Origin: Rickettsia canadensis str. McKiel
GTDB taxonomy: Bacteria > Pseudomonadota > Alphaproteobacteria > Rickettsiales > Rickettsiaceae
Direction of reading: 5' to 3'
Assembly: GCF_000014345.1 (NCBI RefSeq)
Contig: NC_009879.1
Location: 248,001-312,000, forward strand
Length of the DNA: 64,000 bases
Part shown: positions 32,368-42,898 of the stretch, in pieces
Layout of the letters: every line of letters starts with the position of its first letter
Numbering within the stretch: position 1 is the stretch's first letter
The notes under the pieces: model-generated
Database searches by the model: none
The model's input: the letters and a program-made list of their open reading frames with translations, nothing else
What the model was told of the DNA's origin: nothing
Program-made: the position numbers and the translations under genes

Positions 32368-32590
32368 ATGTACTTGGAATATAAAGTTACTATATCTGAA
32401 AATGGCAGAATAAATATTCCTGCAAAAATGTGAGACCAATTATATCTTTCTTCAGGAGAGCAATTAATGTTAATAGTTGAGATGAAAATAAAATTTAAGC
32501 ATTTTAAATATCGGTAAAATCTGAAAATAAAAGTAACATATCATTAGTTGAGTCTTTAATTGAGTCGAGAAAAAAGGAATTTAAAAATGA
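32368..32590 (+). pseudogene. vapB: VapB-type (AbrB-fold) antitoxin relic
   Basis: ATG 32368 opens MYLEYKVTISENGRINIPAK, the swapped-hairpin AbrB DNA-binding motif, then a TGA at 32431. Past it DQLYLSSGEQLMLIVE continues the domain, and after a frame change SLIESRKKEFKNE ends in TGA at 32588-32590, overlapping the vapC ATG. Several lesions make it non-functional. Confidence 0.75.
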
Positions 32591-32948
32591 ATAAATGCAT
32601 TTTAGATGTATTGGCTTTACTTGCGTTATTGAACTCAGAAAATGGAGGTGAGGAAGTTGAAGAATTATTACCATTATCTATCATATGTCTACAGTAAATA
32701 TAGCGGCAGTGATAGTAGAGTTAAATAAAAAGGTAAATATATCACCGTCTAAAAGTAAAGAAATGATTTCATCTTAAATTATATCATTTGATTTTGGTCA
32801 AGCTATAGAAATAAGACACTTTTTTAAAAAAAAGTAGAGCAATTTGGTTTGCCTCTTGGTGACAGAGTTTGTATTGGTCTCAGATTAATCACCGGTTATC
32901 CTATATACAGCAGATAAAGCTTGGGCTTTAATTGTTATTAAATTGTAA
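32587..32948 (+). pseudogene. vapC: VapC-type PIN-domain toxin relic
   Basis: From ATG 32587: MNKCILDVLALLALLNSENG then GEEVEELLPLSIICL and a stop. In a shifted frame MSTVNIAAVIVELNKKVNIS then PSKSKEMISS follows, later IISFDFGQAIEI, LPLGDRVCIGLRL-like sequence and AWALIVIKL with TAA 32948. These are the four PIN-domain blocks (first Asp in ILD, NxAE-like NIAAVI, GDR.CIGL, TAD.AW) in order. The catalytic frame is broken at least three times, so the ribonuclease is dead. Confidence 0.8.
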
Positions 32949-32974
32949 TATTATTTTAATGTGTTAAAAAACTA

Positions 32975-33994
32975 ATGTTAAATTTTGCATCTTATATAGA
33001 TTTACCGCTTGTTTGGGGTGGGCTTATAGCTACCGCTATTTGTTTATATGTTTTATTAGACGGTTTTGATTTAGGGATAGGGATCTTATTCCCGTTTGCA
33101 CCTACCGATGATTGCCGTCATAAAATGATCAATTCTATTGCTCCTTTTTGGGATGGTAATGAAACTTGGTTAGTACTTGGTGGCGGTGGTTTATTTGCAG
33201 TTTTCCCACTTGCATATTCACTGTTAATGCCGGCTTTATATATTCCTATTACATTCATGTTACTTGGTCTAATATTTCGCGGTGTAGCTTTTGAATTCCG
33301 TTTTAAGGCTCATATAGGTCATCGTTATATTTGGGATTACGCTTTTCATTTTGGTTCTATGCTTGCTGTTTTTTGTCAAGGTTTAATGCTTGGTACGTTT
33401 GTCCAAGGAATAGAAGTAGAAGGACGAGAATTTGCAGGGGGGAGCTTTGATTTTCTGACTCCCTTTTCAGTGATGACAGGGATAGCATTAATGTTTGGTT
33501 ATGCACTCTTGGGTGCTACTTGGCTTATTCTGAAGACAGAAAAGAAAACACAAGATTGGGCTTATAAATCTGCTTTATATATTTTATTTTACGTTGCACT
33601 TTTTATGGGGCTTGTAAGCTTATGGGTCCCTTTCTTAAATAACCACATCAATCATCGTTGGTTTAGTGTACCGAATATTTACTATTTATCGATTGTACCT
33701 ATTGTAACTGCTTTAATATTTATTAAATTAATTAAAGCAATCAAACAGAAAAAAGAAGTAAAGCCGTTTATTTATACGACCTTATTATTTTTATTAGGAT
33801 ATTTAGGACTTGCTATAAGTATATGGCCATATATCGTTCCTTATAAAGTTACTCTTGAAACTGCAGCAGCAGCACCGGAGTCACAGTCTTTACTGCTGAT
33901 AGGAGCAGGGATATTCCTGCCTATTATACTTAGCTATACTTTCTATTGTTATTATATATTCCGTGGTAAATCATCTCATCATCCGATATATTAA
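32975..33994 (+). CDS. cydB: Cytochrome bd-type quinol oxidase subunit II
   Basis: 339 residues, about eight membrane segments. DLPLVWGGLIATAICLYVLL followed by DGFDLGIGILFPF at the N-terminus and FWDGNETWLVLGGGGLFAVF are the family's conserved regions. It pairs with CydA; the DGFD and WDGNE acids lie in the oxygen/proton access region. No lesions. Its 3' end overlaps a short downstream frame that may be a third subunit. Confidence 0.96.
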   Translation: MLNFASYIDLPLVWGGLIATAICLYVLLDGFDLGIGILFPFAPTDDCRHKMINSIAPFWDGNETWLVLGGGGLFAVFPLAYSLLMPALYIPITFMLLGLIFRGVAFEFRFKAHIGHRYIWDYAFHFGSMLAVFCQGLMLGTFVQGIEVEGREFAGGSFDFLTPFSVMTGIALMFGYALLGATWLILKTEKKTQDWAYKSALYILFYVALFMGLVSLWVPFLNNHINHRWFSVPNIYYLSIVPIVTALIFIKLIKAIKQKKEVKPFIYTTLLFLLGYLGLAISIWPYIVPYKVTLETAAAAPESQSLLLIGAGIFLPIILSYTFYCYYIFRGKSSHHPIY

Positions 33995-34121
33995 AAAATT
34001 TAAAAAAATAACCTCTTGTCTAAAAGGGTGGCAATGGTTTATTATTTTATGGCTTAGCGGGTTATTATCCACATTACTTTTAACATATATAGTTAAATTA
34101 GTGTTTAAGATGATAGTATAG
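33963..34121 (+). CDS. Possible CydX/DUF2474-like small subunit of the bd oxidase
   Basis: A 52-codon frame from GTG 33963, inside the 3' end of cydB in another frame, to TAG 34119-34121. The product has a basic head (HLIIRYIKKFKK, then LKGWQWF), one hydrophobic helix of about 20 residues (IILWLSGLLSTLLLTYIVKL) and a short tail. One-helix proteins of this type (CydX, or DUF2474 beside CIO-type oxidases) are encoded directly after cydB and stabilise the haem site. Position, overlap and the W.WF..LWL..L pattern support it; the non-ATG start and low family conservation limit certainty. Confidence 0.5.
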   Translation: MVNHLIIRYIKKFKKITSCLKGWQWFIILWLSGLLSTLLLTYIVKLVFKMIV

Positions 34122-34133
34122 GTTTGATTTTTT

Positions 34134-34238
34134 GTTGTCACTCCGTGGCTTGACTACGGGGTCTAGTTAAAAATACTAAGATTATTAGTATTTTTAGTTG
34201 TTGTTATGGATTCCGTGGTTAAGCTACGGAATGACACT
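34134..34238. repeat. Palindromic spacer repeat, type A
   Basis: GTTGTCACTCCGTGGCTTGA and GGTTAAGCTACGGAATGACA form the arms with an AT-rich centre containing AATACTAAGATTATTAGTAT. It follows the cyd operon and could act as its transcription end. Confidence 0.7.
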
Positions 34239-34299
34239 GAATACATTTTTTGATCCATATAACAAGGCTTAATTTTCTTGTAATGACTTGTGTAAGTAT

Positions 34300-35106
34300 A
34301 TGACAAAAATCTCAGCATTTATTATTACTAAAAATGAAGCGGCAAGGATCGCAAGAGCTATAAATAGCGTAAAAAATATTGTTGATGAAGTGGTAGTAGT
34401 AGATAGTGAAAGTAGTGATGGTACGGTTAGTATAGCTGAAGAATTAGGGGCAACAGTGGTGATAAAACCGTGGCTTGGTTATGTAGGGCAGAAATCTTTT
34501 GCTGAAAGTCTTTGTATACATGATTGGATTCTTAATATTGATGCTGATGAGGAGCTGTCTAAAGATTTACAAGATGAAATAGAGTATATTTTTGTGTCCG
34601 GAAATCAAGATCATTATTTAGCCTATAAAATAAAGCTTTTAATAATGCATCGTGATGACCGAAAGCCACGGATGTTTGCTCCATTTAATAAATGTATCCG
34701 GTTATATAATAAAAAGTTTGCCAGTTTTGCAAATAACGTAAATAGTACTACTCATGATTCAGTAGTATTTAATAAAGATGTTGATTTTACAAATAAAGTT
34801 TATTTGTTAAACGAACCTGCTTATCATTATTCAGGTATTTCAATTGAGCAGTTGGTAACTAAAGCAAATTTTTATTCTAGTGAGCAGGCAAAAGATTTAA
34901 TGGTGCAAGATAAAAAAGTTTCAAATATCCGAATAGCAACTGAAATGTTATGGTGGTTTTTAAAAGCATTTTTTATCAGACGATATTTTGTATTTGGTTT
35001 TGACGGGTTTGTAGATTCAATGATTTTTGCATTTGCAAGATTTTTGCGTCTTGCAAAATTAAGAGACAAAACAAAAAATAATTATGAAAGAAAATTTTCA
35101 CGTTAG
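34300..35106 (+). CDS. Family 2 glycosyltransferase, probably LPS core
   Basis: 268 residues from ATG 34300. [20 protein letters not shown], then [15 protein letters not shown] and the DxD motif in [11 protein letters not shown] identify a GT-A fold family 2 enzyme. [13 protein letters not shown] and [20 protein letters not shown] are typical of the KdtX/WaaE-like branch that adds a hexose to LPS core. It acts at the inner-leaflet face of the membrane. The 3' end overlaps the M16 peptidase by 23 bases, so the two are co-translated. Substrate is inferred only. Confidence 0.85.
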   Translation: MTKISAFIITKNEAARIARAINSVKNIVDEVVVVDSESSDGTVSIAEELGATVVIKPWLGYVGQKSFAESLCIHDWILNIDADEELSKDLQDEIEYIFVSGNQDHYLAYKIKLLIMHRDDRKPRMFAPFNKCIRLYNKKFASFANNVNSTTHDSVVFNKDVDFTNKVYLLNEPAYHYSGISIEQLVTKANFYSSEQAKDLMVQDKKVSNIRIATEMLWWFLKAFFIRRYFVFGFDGFVDSMIFAFARFLRLAKLRDKTKNNYERKFSR

Positions 35107-36325
35107 TACATTAAAAAACGGTTTGACAATTTTAACATATAATATGCCTTATGTTAATTCGGTAGCGATAAATTTAATTGTTAAAGTCGGAAGCCGTTAT
35201 GAAAATCCTGAAGAAGAGGGAATTTCTCATTTTCTTGAGCATATGGCTTTTAAAGGTACTAAAACAAGAACAGCAAAACAAATAGCCGAAGAATTTGACG
35301 AGATAGGTGGTCATTTTAACGCTTATACAGGTCATGAAAAAACAGTATATTATGCACGAGTATTATCTGAAAATTGTAATAAAGCACTTAATATACTGGC
35401 CGATATAATACAAAATTCTATTTTTTCTGAAGAAGATATAGTTAAGGAATATCAGGTGATATTACAGGAAATAGCCCATAGCCAAGATAACCCTGATGAT
35501 TTAATATATGAGAAGTTTTATAGTAGCGTTTATAAGGATCAGCCGCTCGGTAAATCGATTCTTGGAACGAGCAAAACACTGGCTAGTTTTACTAAAGAAC
35601 ATTTTTTAAGTTTTATAGATAAACATTATAATGCTAGAAATTTGTATTTATCGGTGGCTGGGAATGTTGATCATAATAAAATAGTGTGTACTGCAGAGCA
35701 ATTATTTTCTTCTTTGAAGCAAGGCATAAAAAGTAGTTTTTTACCTGCAAAATATATAGGAGGTAATAGCTTTATCAAAAAGGATTTGGCACAAACTACT
35801 TTAATATTGGGTTTTGAAGGAACGCCATATATTAATTTAGAAAGACTTTACCGAACACAGTTATTTGCTATAATATTCGGCGGTGGTATGTCTTCACGTT
35901 TATTCCAGCATATTCGTGAAAGGCTAGGGCTTGCATATGCAGTCGGTAGTTATAATAGTACATATATTGATAGCGGAGTATTTACTATTTATGCAAGTAC
36001 CGCACATGATAAATTGGAATTATTATGCAAAGAGCTGAAAAATGAAATAACCAAGATGACTGAAAAAGTTAATGAAGAAGAGATGATTAGAGCTAAAACG
36101 CAGCTACGAAGTAATTTGTTGATGGCACAAGAAAAAGTAGCTTATAAATCAGAAGAAATAGGGAAACATTATGCAGCTTTCGGTAAATATATTTCACCTG
36201 AAGAGATTATGGAAATTATTACGAACATAAAAGCTGATGATATTATTAATACGGCAAATAAAATATTTAGTGGTACTACTACATCGGCAATTATTGGTCC
36301 CAGTATTCTTTATTATGAATTTTAA
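35084..36325 (+). CDS. M16 family metallopeptidase (mitochondrial processing peptidase-like)
   Basis: 413 residues. The inverted zinc motif HxxEH is present as H49-FL-E52-H53 ([13 protein letters not shown]), with the distal Glu in [18 protein letters not shown]. The second domain has the [20 protein letters not shown] glycine-rich block. The family is related to the beta subunit of mitochondrial processing peptidase, and Rickettsia enzymes of this type are known as putative MPP relatives. Likely cytoplasmic or peripheral; no signal peptide. It overlaps the glycosyltransferase and is followed by purC after 9 bases. Confidence 0.93.
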   Translation: MKENFHVSTLKNGLTILTYNMPYVNSVAINLIVKVGSRYENPEEEGISHFLEHMAFKGTKTRTAKQIAEEFDEIGGHFNAYTGHEKTVYYARVLSENCNKALNILADIIQNSIFSEEDIVKEYQVILQEIAHSQDNPDDLIYEKFYSSVYKDQPLGKSILGTSKTLASFTKEHFLSFIDKHYNARNLYLSVAGNVDHNKIVCTAEQLFSSLKQGIKSSFLPAKYIGGNSFIKKDLAQTTLILGFEGTPYINLERLYRTQLFAIIFGGGMSSRLFQHIRERLGLAYAVGSYNSTYIDSGVFTIYASTAHDKLELLCKELKNEITKMTEKVNEEEMIRAKTQLRSNLLMAQEKVAYKSEEIGKHYAAFGKYISPEEIMEIITNIKADDIINTANKIFSGTTTSAIIGPSILYYEF

Positions 36326-36334
36326 GATAAATAA

Positions 36335-37045
36335 ATGAAAAAAAAATTATATGAAGGTTCGAGTAAAATCTTATATTCTGCCGAAGAAGATTTTTTACTT
36401 ATAATGGCTTTTTCTGATAAGGCTATTTTAGAAACTGGCAAGACTGTTGATATATCAGGTAAAGGGGTACTGAATAATAATATTTCCTCTTTTCTAATGG
36501 ATAAACTGGAAATGATCGGCATTGCAAATCATTTTATTGAAAAAATAAATATGAGGGAGCAATTAATTCAATATGTCGAGGTTTTTCCGATACAAGTAAT
36601 AATATCATCGGTAGCATGCGGTAGATTTGTAAAAGAATTTGGGCTGGATGAAGGATATGTATTTGATAAGCCAATTATGGATTTTAAGGTCCGAAGTCGT
36701 GAATTTAAATATCCGATAGTTAATGAGTATCAAATATTAAATTTTGGTTGGTTAACTAGGGATGAAATTACAGCGGTAAAAGAGCAAGCTTTGCATATAT
36801 ATGATTTTCTAAGCGGCTTATTTATTGGTGTTGGAATTCGGCTTGTTGAGTGTAAATTAGAATTTGGGCGTGTGTTTAATGGTGAAGAATCTATCATTAT
36901 GTTAACTGATGAAATTAGTCCAGATAATTGTAGATTATGGCACATTAACAGTAATGAGAAATTAGGATTTGAATTGCTTGAAAACGAACCTAGTAAAGTT
37001 TTTGAATCATATCAGCTAATAGCCGAGCGTTTAAAAGAAAAATAA
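36335..37045 (+). CDS. purC: PurC-like SAICAR synthetase homologue, no pathway neighbours
   Basis: 236 residues, family-typical. LYEGSSKILYSAEEDFLLIM, ISGKGVLNNNISS, NMREQLIQYVEVFPIQVIIS and the DEISPDNCRLWH block (191-203) identify SAICAR synthetase. That enzyme joins aspartate to CAIR in purine synthesis. No other pur gene is in the window and Rickettsia is known to import nucleotides, so the role is unclear. Several motif positions differ from usual PurC: RLWH replaces RLWD, and the substrate loop reads FKVRSREFKYPIVNEYQIL with a diverged aspartate-rich region. It may be an active orphan or a repurposed enzyme. Confidence 0.85.
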   Translation: MKKKLYEGSSKILYSAEEDFLLIMAFSDKAILETGKTVDISGKGVLNNNISSFLMDKLEMIGIANHFIEKINMREQLIQYVEVFPIQVIISSVACGRFVKEFGLDEGYVFDKPIMDFKVRSREFKYPIVNEYQILNFGWLTRDEITAVKEQALHIYDFLSGLFIGVGIRLVECKLEFGRVFNGEESIIMLTDEISPDNCRLWHINSNEKLGFELLENEPSKVFESYQLIAERLKEK

Positions 37046-37095
37046 ATATATTTTTTAAGCGGCATGTGCTATTTTGAACTTGAAGAACGCTTTGA

Positions 37096-37178
37096 TGTCA
37101 TGCTATGACTTGATCACAGCATTCAGAAAAAAGTAAAATAAAGCCTGGATCCCGTGGTCAAACCACAGGGTGACATCG
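37096..37178. repeat. Palindromic spacer repeat, type A
   Basis: TGTCATGCTATGACTTGATC on the left, GATCCCGTGGTCAAACCACA and GGGTGACATCG on the right. The centre is shorter and diverged from the other copies. Lies between purC and the next gene. Confidence 0.65.
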
Positions 37179-37234
37179 TAAGGCTTATCCACGCGCGGCA
37201 TTTTAGGTTTTAATAATTTTTTACAGTAGAAAAG

Positions 37235-38830
37235 ATGAAAATACGATTTATTATAATAAGCTTTTTAGTACTAATCTTAGTAGGGTGGGGATATGCTGCC
37301 TATAAATTTGCATCTCAAAGTAAAGAGAATATTATCTCTATTCTTGATAAATATGAAGAATATATAACTTATGATTCAATAAAAGTTAATAAATATAGCT
37401 TTAGTGTTACTTTAAATAAAGTAATGTTAAAACCTATAGATTTTTATTACGATGAGATAGTTATTAGACACGTACCGTTTTTGAATATTACAAAAATTGA
37501 TTCTTACGGAAATAATGTAAAAATTACTACTGCTAAGGATGGAGAAAATATTTTTTATTCTCCTGATCATCATACAACAATTTGGTTTAGAAAATCTTTA
37601 TTTAATAGATTACCTGATTATTGGAAATTAAGTATGAGTGATAGAAAATCAACTCTATATAGTGCTAGGGATGCAGAAAAATTAGCAGAAAGCATTAGTA
37701 ATTCTGTAATTACTAATACTAAAACATCGGATAATCTTAATTTATTAACTTTAGATGGAAAAACTGTTGTTTCATTTATTTCTGAAAACTATAGTAAAAA
37801 TTTATCTGATAAAGTTTTTAAATTTTTAAGAGATAAAATAGGAGAGGAAGCTCCTTTTGACTCATTTGAATATGATGTAGGATACTTGGATGTATTAGAT
37901 GTGCCAACTACTTATAAAGGTCAACTAAAGCTTAAATATAGCAATGAGCTAGTAGCTCTTGGAAAACTATTAATTCAAAACTTTTCTCTAGATCAAAAGC
38001 AAGATGAGAATGTACATGCTATTTTTATGCAAATATTAGGCGAATTAGTAAAAGGTAAGCCGTTTTTATTTGCGTGTGATATTGAGAGAAAAGGAAAAGT
38101 AAAAAGTAATTTATATAAATTAAATGTAGAAAAAAATAAAATTTTTGATTTTGCTTTAAATATTAAATCTACTATAGAACCTTCGGAGATATATCAAAAG
38201 ACGGCAGTTGAAGCTTTAGGACGTTACTTTAGCAATGGTTTAAATAAAAGAGCTGAGTTAGATAAAGTTTTTAAACTAAGTAGCCCTATTACTCAAGAAG
38301 ATGGAGAGAAAATAATGGCGGTTTTTGCAAAAATAAATAATGTCAAATTTAATCTAAAAGGTGAATTTGATCCCGAAGAAAAAAAATTATCTGGTAAAAC
38401 TAATCTTGTAATGGATGATTTTAATTTTGCTATTGATATTGATATGCCTAATTTAGATAATCCTCTGAATCTAGAAAGCGTAATAAAATTATCGGATCCA
38501 AATGCGTTTATAAATAATTTTGTACATTATACTAATAATGCTATTATACCGGTGCTTAATAAAATAGAAGATTCTAAGGAATTTGCTTTAAATTTAGGAA
38601 AACAATCTTCAGTAATAGAGCAATACGGCTTTAGGGTAATAGAAGCTTTTAGTAAAAATTCTGAATTACAAGACGGTGAATCTCTAATAGTTGATATAAA
38701 AGGTAAAGATGATGGGTTAACTATTAACGATAAAACTATAGATCAGATTTTTAGTGATGCAAGAGTATTAGAGTTTATAAATGCTATGGCTCAAATAGAT
38801 CAAGAAAGAAAACAAGTTGTCGGTAAATAA
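37235..38830 (+). CDS. Hypothetical membrane-anchored periplasmic protein
   Basis: 531 residues; not recognised with certainty. An N-terminal uncleaved anchor spans 3-23 (IRFIIISFLVLILVGWGYAAY), followed by a large, lysine-rich, beta-strand-rich domain (KVNKYSFSVTLNKVMLKPID, VKFNLKGEFDPEEKKLSG, then TNLVMDDFNFAIDIDMPNLD). The architecture resembles YdgA/DUF945 or DUF2125-type proteins, in which a signal anchor precedes a periplasmic domain, but I see no defining motif. No truncation. It stands between two type A repeats and before thrS, so is probably its own unit. Confidence 0.75.
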   Translation: MKIRFIIISFLVLILVGWGYAAYKFASQSKENIISILDKYEEYITYDSIKVNKYSFSVTLNKVMLKPIDFYYDEIVIRHVPFLNITKIDSYGNNVKITTAKDGENIFYSPDHHTTIWFRKSLFNRLPDYWKLSMSDRKSTLYSARDAEKLAESISNSVITNTKTSDNLNLLTLDGKTVVSFISENYSKNLSDKVFKFLRDKIGEEAPFDSFEYDVGYLDVLDVPTTYKGQLKLKYSNELVALGKLLIQNFSLDQKQDENVHAIFMQILGELVKGKPFLFACDIERKGKVKSNLYKLNVEKNKIFDFALNIKSTIEPSEIYQKTAVEALGRYFSNGLNKRAELDKVFKLSSPITQEDGEKIMAVFAKINNVKFNLKGEFDPEEKKLSGKTNLVMDDFNFAIDIDMPNLDNPLNLESVIKLSDPNAFINNFVHYTNNAIIPVLNKIEDSKEFALNLGKQSSVIEQYGFRVIEAFSKNSELQDGESLIVDIKGKDDGLTINDKTIDQIFSDARVLEFINAMAQIDQERKQVVGK

Positions 38831-38861
38831 TTTAAAGTGTTGTCTGGTTCAAGAAATCAAA

Positions 38862-38968
38862 GTTGTCATCCGTGACTTGATCAAGGGGTCCAGCCTAAAA
38901 TACTAAAATAATTATTAGCATTTTAAATTGTATTGCTGGATACCGTGGTCAAACTACGGTATGACAGA
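38862..38968. repeat. Palindromic spacer repeat, type A
   Basis: GTTGTCATCCGTGACTTGAT and GTGGTCAAACTACGGTATGA form the arms; centre AAAATACTAAAATAATTATT. The most complete copy of the family in the window. Confidence 0.75.
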
Positions 38969-39041
38969 CAAGCAGACTTTTCAAGAGCCATATCGGTAAC
39001 ATCCAATAAAGTGGAAAGCTAGAAAAAGTTTAGAATACAAA

Positions 39042-40949
39042 ATGATAAATATTTCCTTATCCGATGGTAGTGTAAGACAATTTGAAAAAGGCATGACCAT
39101 CTATGAAGTAGCAAATGCAATTTCAATGTCACTTGCAAAACAAGCAATAGTTGCTGAAATAAACGGCGAGCTTAAAGACTTAAGTACTGTAATTGAAAAT
39201 AATTGCAAGCTTCGTATTTTAACTGCAAAAGATCCTGAATGTCTTGAGATAATAAGGCACGATGCAGCTCATTTAACTGCTGAGGCTGTAAAAGAGCTGT
39301 TTCCTGAAACTCAAGTAACGATCGGTCCTGCAATTGAAAACGGTTATTATTACGATTTTGCTCGTGATAAGCCTTTTACTGTCGATGATTTAGCTGTTAT
39401 AGAAGCTAAAATGCAAGAACTTGCCAAGAAAAATGAGAAAGTAACAAGAGAATTATGGAATAGGGATAAAGCTATAGAATTTTTTAGGTCAATAGGAGAG
39501 CATTATAAAGCCGAAATTATTGCTTCAATACCAACGGATGAGCCGATTACTTTATACAGGCAAGGTAATTTTATTGATTTATGCCGAGGACCGCATGCTC
39601 CATCTACAGGGTTTGTTAAGTATTTTAAGCTGATGAAAGTTGCTGGCAGCTATTGGCGAGGTGATAGTCGTAATCAAGTATTACAGCGTATATATGGTAC
39701 TGCTTGGGCTACAAAAGAGCAGCTAGATCATTACCTTTTTATGCTTGAAGAAGCTGAGAAACGTGACCATAGAAAGCTTGGGCGTGAGCTTGATTTATTT
39801 CACTTTCAAGAAGAAGCTCAAGGTATGGTATTTTGGCATGATAAAGGCTGGAGTATATATAATATAGTTGAGCAATATATCAGAAAAAAAATTCGTAAGA
39901 ATGGTTATACTGAGGTTAAGACTCCTGTTTTAGTTGATAAGCGCCTTTGGGAAGCTTCAGGACATTGGGAGAAATTCCGTGACAATATGTTTGCCTTAGA
40001 GGCTGATAACAAGATATTAGCGTTAAAACCGATGAATTGTCCTTGCCATGTGCAGATTTTCAAACAAGGTATTAAGAGCTATCGTGATTTACCGCTTCGT
40101 ATGTCAGAGTTTGGATTGTGTCACCGTAATGAGGCATCTGGTGCATTGCACGGTTTAATGAGAGTACGGAGCTTAGTACAAGATGATGCTCATATATTTT
40201 GTGCAGAGGAACAAATTACTGATGAGACAGTTAGTTTTTGTAAATTACTGACGGAAGTTTATAAGGATTTCGGCTTTACCGATATAAAGGTAAAGTTTTC
40301 TGATCGCCCTGAAATTCGTGCAGGCAGTGATGAAGTTTGGGATAAGGCCGAGAATGCTTTGAAAGAAGCAGTAGAAAAAGCAGGGTTTACTTATACGCTA
40401 AACCCGGGTGAGGGTGCATTTTACGGTCCAAAGCTTGAGTTTGTATTAACAGATGCGATAGGGCGGCAATGGCAATGCGGTACGCTTCAGATGGATTTTG
40501 TATTGCTGGAGCAACTTGATGCTAGCTATGTTGCAGCAAGCGGTGAAAAGAAAAGACCTGTAATGCTGCATAGGGCAATACTTGGTTCACTTGAGCGTTT
40601 TATCGGTATATTGATAGAAGAGTATGCGGGGTGTTTCCCGTTATGGCTTGCACCAGTACAAGTTGCTATTGCAACAATTACAAGCGATTTAAACGATTAC
40701 GCTTTAGCAGTACAAAAAGCTTTAATTGATAATGGTGTAAGAACAGATATTAATATCTCACCTGATAAAATTAATTATAAAATTCGTGAGTTTTCTAATC
40801 ACAAAGTACCACTAATTGCTATAATCGGTAAGAAGGAAAAAGAAAATAAACAAGTAACAATTAGAAGACTCGGAACTACTGACCAGCAAGTATTATCGGT
40901 CAAACAGTTAATAACATTAATTAGCGAAGAGAATAGTAAGTATCTTTAA
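39042..40949 (+). CDS. thrS: Threonyl-tRNA synthetase
   Basis: 635 residues with all parts: TGS domain (about 1-60), the editing domain with [16 protein letters not shown], class II catalytic core with motif 2 ([20 protein letters not shown]) and zinc ligand Cys in [10 protein letters not shown], motif 3 ([20 protein letters not shown]) and the C-terminal anticodon-binding domain ([10 protein letters not shown]). It charges tRNA-Thr and edits Ser-tRNA-Thr. It is the last intact gene before a 2.5 kb decayed region. Confidence 0.97.
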   Translation: MINISLSDGSVRQFEKGMTIYEVANAISMSLAKQAIVAEINGELKDLSTVIENNCKLRILTAKDPECLEIIRHDAAHLTAEAVKELFPETQVTIGPAIENGYYYDFARDKPFTVDDLAVIEAKMQELAKKNEKVTRELWNRDKAIEFFRSIGEHYKAEIIASIPTDEPITLYRQGNFIDLCRGPHAPSTGFVKYFKLMKVAGSYWRGDSRNQVLQRIYGTAWATKEQLDHYLFMLEEAEKRDHRKLGRELDLFHFQEEAQGMVFWHDKGWSIYNIVEQYIRKKIRKNGYTEVKTPVLVDKRLWEASGHWEKFRDNMFALEADNKILALKPMNCPCHVQIFKQGIKSYRDLPLRMSEFGLCHRNEASGALHGLMRVRSLVQDDAHIFCAEEQITDETVSFCKLLTEVYKDFGFTDIKVKFSDRPEIRAGSDEVWDKAENALKEAVEKAGFTYTLNPGEGAFYGPKLEFVLTDAIGRQWQCGTLQMDFVLLEQLDASYVAASGEKKRPVMLHRAILGSLERFIGILIEEYAGCFPLWLAPVQVAIATITSDLNDYALAVQKALIDNGVRTDINISPDKINYKIREFSNHKVPLIAIIGKKEKENKQVTIRRLGTTDQQVLSVKQLITLISEENSKYL

Positions 40950-40984
40950 GAAAAAAATGTATACTTGTCTACCGACTCTTCATT

Positions 40985-42390
40985 TACTCGTAGTATATAT
41001 GAAATTTGGAATTACCTAAAAAAAGAATTGCTAGAGACTGATCCACGCAACAATGCCGGTTCATAATGATGGCTTGGGTATTCATACAGAGAAGTTTGCT
41101 CAATTTGACCAATATTTCTTCAACTGATGTGAAAATTACAACTAATCCCATTTCTTTTTTATGGGCTGTTATAAAGCCATATATTTATATCTGATCATGA
41201 TTTTTGGCACACCCTATTATATATTAACTAATAACTATAAAGCTTTTACTTGATTTATTTACACAAAATGAACAAATTACGTTTGTCCAAAGTTATAAAC
41301 CGATAGTATGTTTAAATGGCACAATTTATACTTGACTAGGGCTTAGCATGTTCACGATTTTGCTCAACATGAAGTAATCACTGTTTTAATTTACACTATA
41401 CGTATTAGCTAATTTTTATTATAAAATGTATCAAGCAATTGAATATAAATTATATCAAACTATACTTAGTACATTATTTTCCAGTATGACACTTGCATTA
41501 TGGCTTTTTACCAAACTTGTCAAAATGGAGCAAATGATGCAAGATGTTTAGTATAATTTATTTGGTATGGTAGCTGATTGTATTAGCAACATCTTTACTA
41601 TTTTTGCATTTGCAACAAAATAGTGAGAATTAAATAAAATAGACGATTATTACCTCAACGTACACAATTTAGCGATTAAAATTAAATATTATATATGATC
41701 GCATTATCTCTATAATACTGAACTTTAGTATATTTGGGATATTTAATAGGAGTATTTGTATATGTAATTTACCTATGTAATCTAGGTGATATTGGTATTG
41801 GGGATATAGTTTTTATTATTTTTCTAACGTTGCTATTTGTTGAAAATTCTTGACATGCTACTATCAGAGTTAAAGACCTTTTGGAAGATGTGGTGGCCGT
41901 TGTTTATTCTGTCTTTACAATCATGCAAATTTCGCAAGATAACATAGATAAAGAAAATTTAGCTGAATTAAAGATTTCTAAAGGTAAAGAAATATCCTTT
42001 GCTTATAAAGAAGGTAGCAAGTGGCTATTGTATGGTGTATTCAGGCGGTGGTAAATCTACTTTGATTGAATTATTGTTGAAAAATTTTAAAGCTTGAATC
42101 GGAGATATTATAATTGGTAACCAAAGCTTTTATGATACTTCCTCTAACTAAGAGATACGATATAATTCTTTAAGATATTATACTTTTGCATCGCTCAATC
42201 GGCGAGAATATTTGGTATGCAAAAGAGAATGCCAAGCAAAAGGAAATAAAAAGTGTTGCAAGAGCTGCGAATAGCCATGAATTTATTGATAGTTGAACAG
42301 CAAAATATAACACCATTGTCGGTGAGGGGTGTAAAACTAAGTGGTGGGCAAAGACGATGGATCGCAATTGTCTGTAACGGATGTGTTTGA
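40985..42390 (+). pseudogene. ABC exporter relic
   Basis: Scattered plus-strand fragments reconstruct a fused ABC exporter. The membrane half shows hydrophobic pieces (about 41150-41900). The ATPase half is clearer: EISFAYKEGS, YSGGGKSTLIELLLKNFKA (Walker A), GDIIIGNQSFYDTSS, LHRSIGENIWYAKENAKQKE then IKSVARAANSHEFID, TIVGEGCKLSGGQRRWIAI (signature motif). Stops and frame changes lie between almost all blocks. It is not a copy of the intact exporter at 28.5 kb at the residue level I can compare. Ends approximate. Confidence 0.75.
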
Positions 42391-42419
42391 GTCTTATTTT
42401 AACTGGTGTATAATGTAAG

Positions 42420-42898
42420 GTATCCTAATTCTATGAAACAAAAATAACTATAACCTAATAAAAGGCATTTGTTACATTTATAATCAAATATTCTATGAAA
42501 TATTGTTTTTAATTGCCAATCTTTTTCACAAGATGGACAATTTGAATAATTAGAACGTACATATGAGTTTCCTGATACCGGTTCTGCTATAGAAAACTTT
42601 CTTTTTCAAACATTTTTGTATTTGCTTACTAATTTTTCTTCCTTCTTTTGATAATTGTGTTTCCATTAATGGTTCTAATTTTATAGCTTGAAAACTATAA
42701 GTTGTAAGACGCTGCATAATCATTTTTCCAAGCAGTAATATCTTCTTCAAGATAAGGATCTTTATCATTTATTATATATAAACGTAGATATTTCCCTTTA
42801 TCAGTTAGGTAATACAAGCTACTCTTCATAAGTTTTTGACTATGACATACGGTATAAATAGAGAATTTTGCATTTTCAATATTTTCTTCTATATAAAG
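42420..42898 (-). pseudogene. Unidentified minus-strand relic with CxxC pair
   Basis: Minus-strand fragments include INDKDPYLEEDITAWKNDYA then ASYNL near 42760, MQRLTTYSFQAIKLEPLMET (42550-42700, other frame), IAEPVSGNSYVRSNYSNCPS then CEKDWQLKTIFHRIFDYKCN and KC toward 42440. NCPSC...YKCNKC could be a zinc ribbon. Frameshifts separate the parts. Not recognised. Confidence 0.4.

Noticed and set aside
40985..42390. Treating the ABC fragments as a recent duplicate of the exporter at 28.5 kb
   Set aside because: Matching blocks are only the generic ABC motifs; the surrounding residues differ, so it is an old paralogue.
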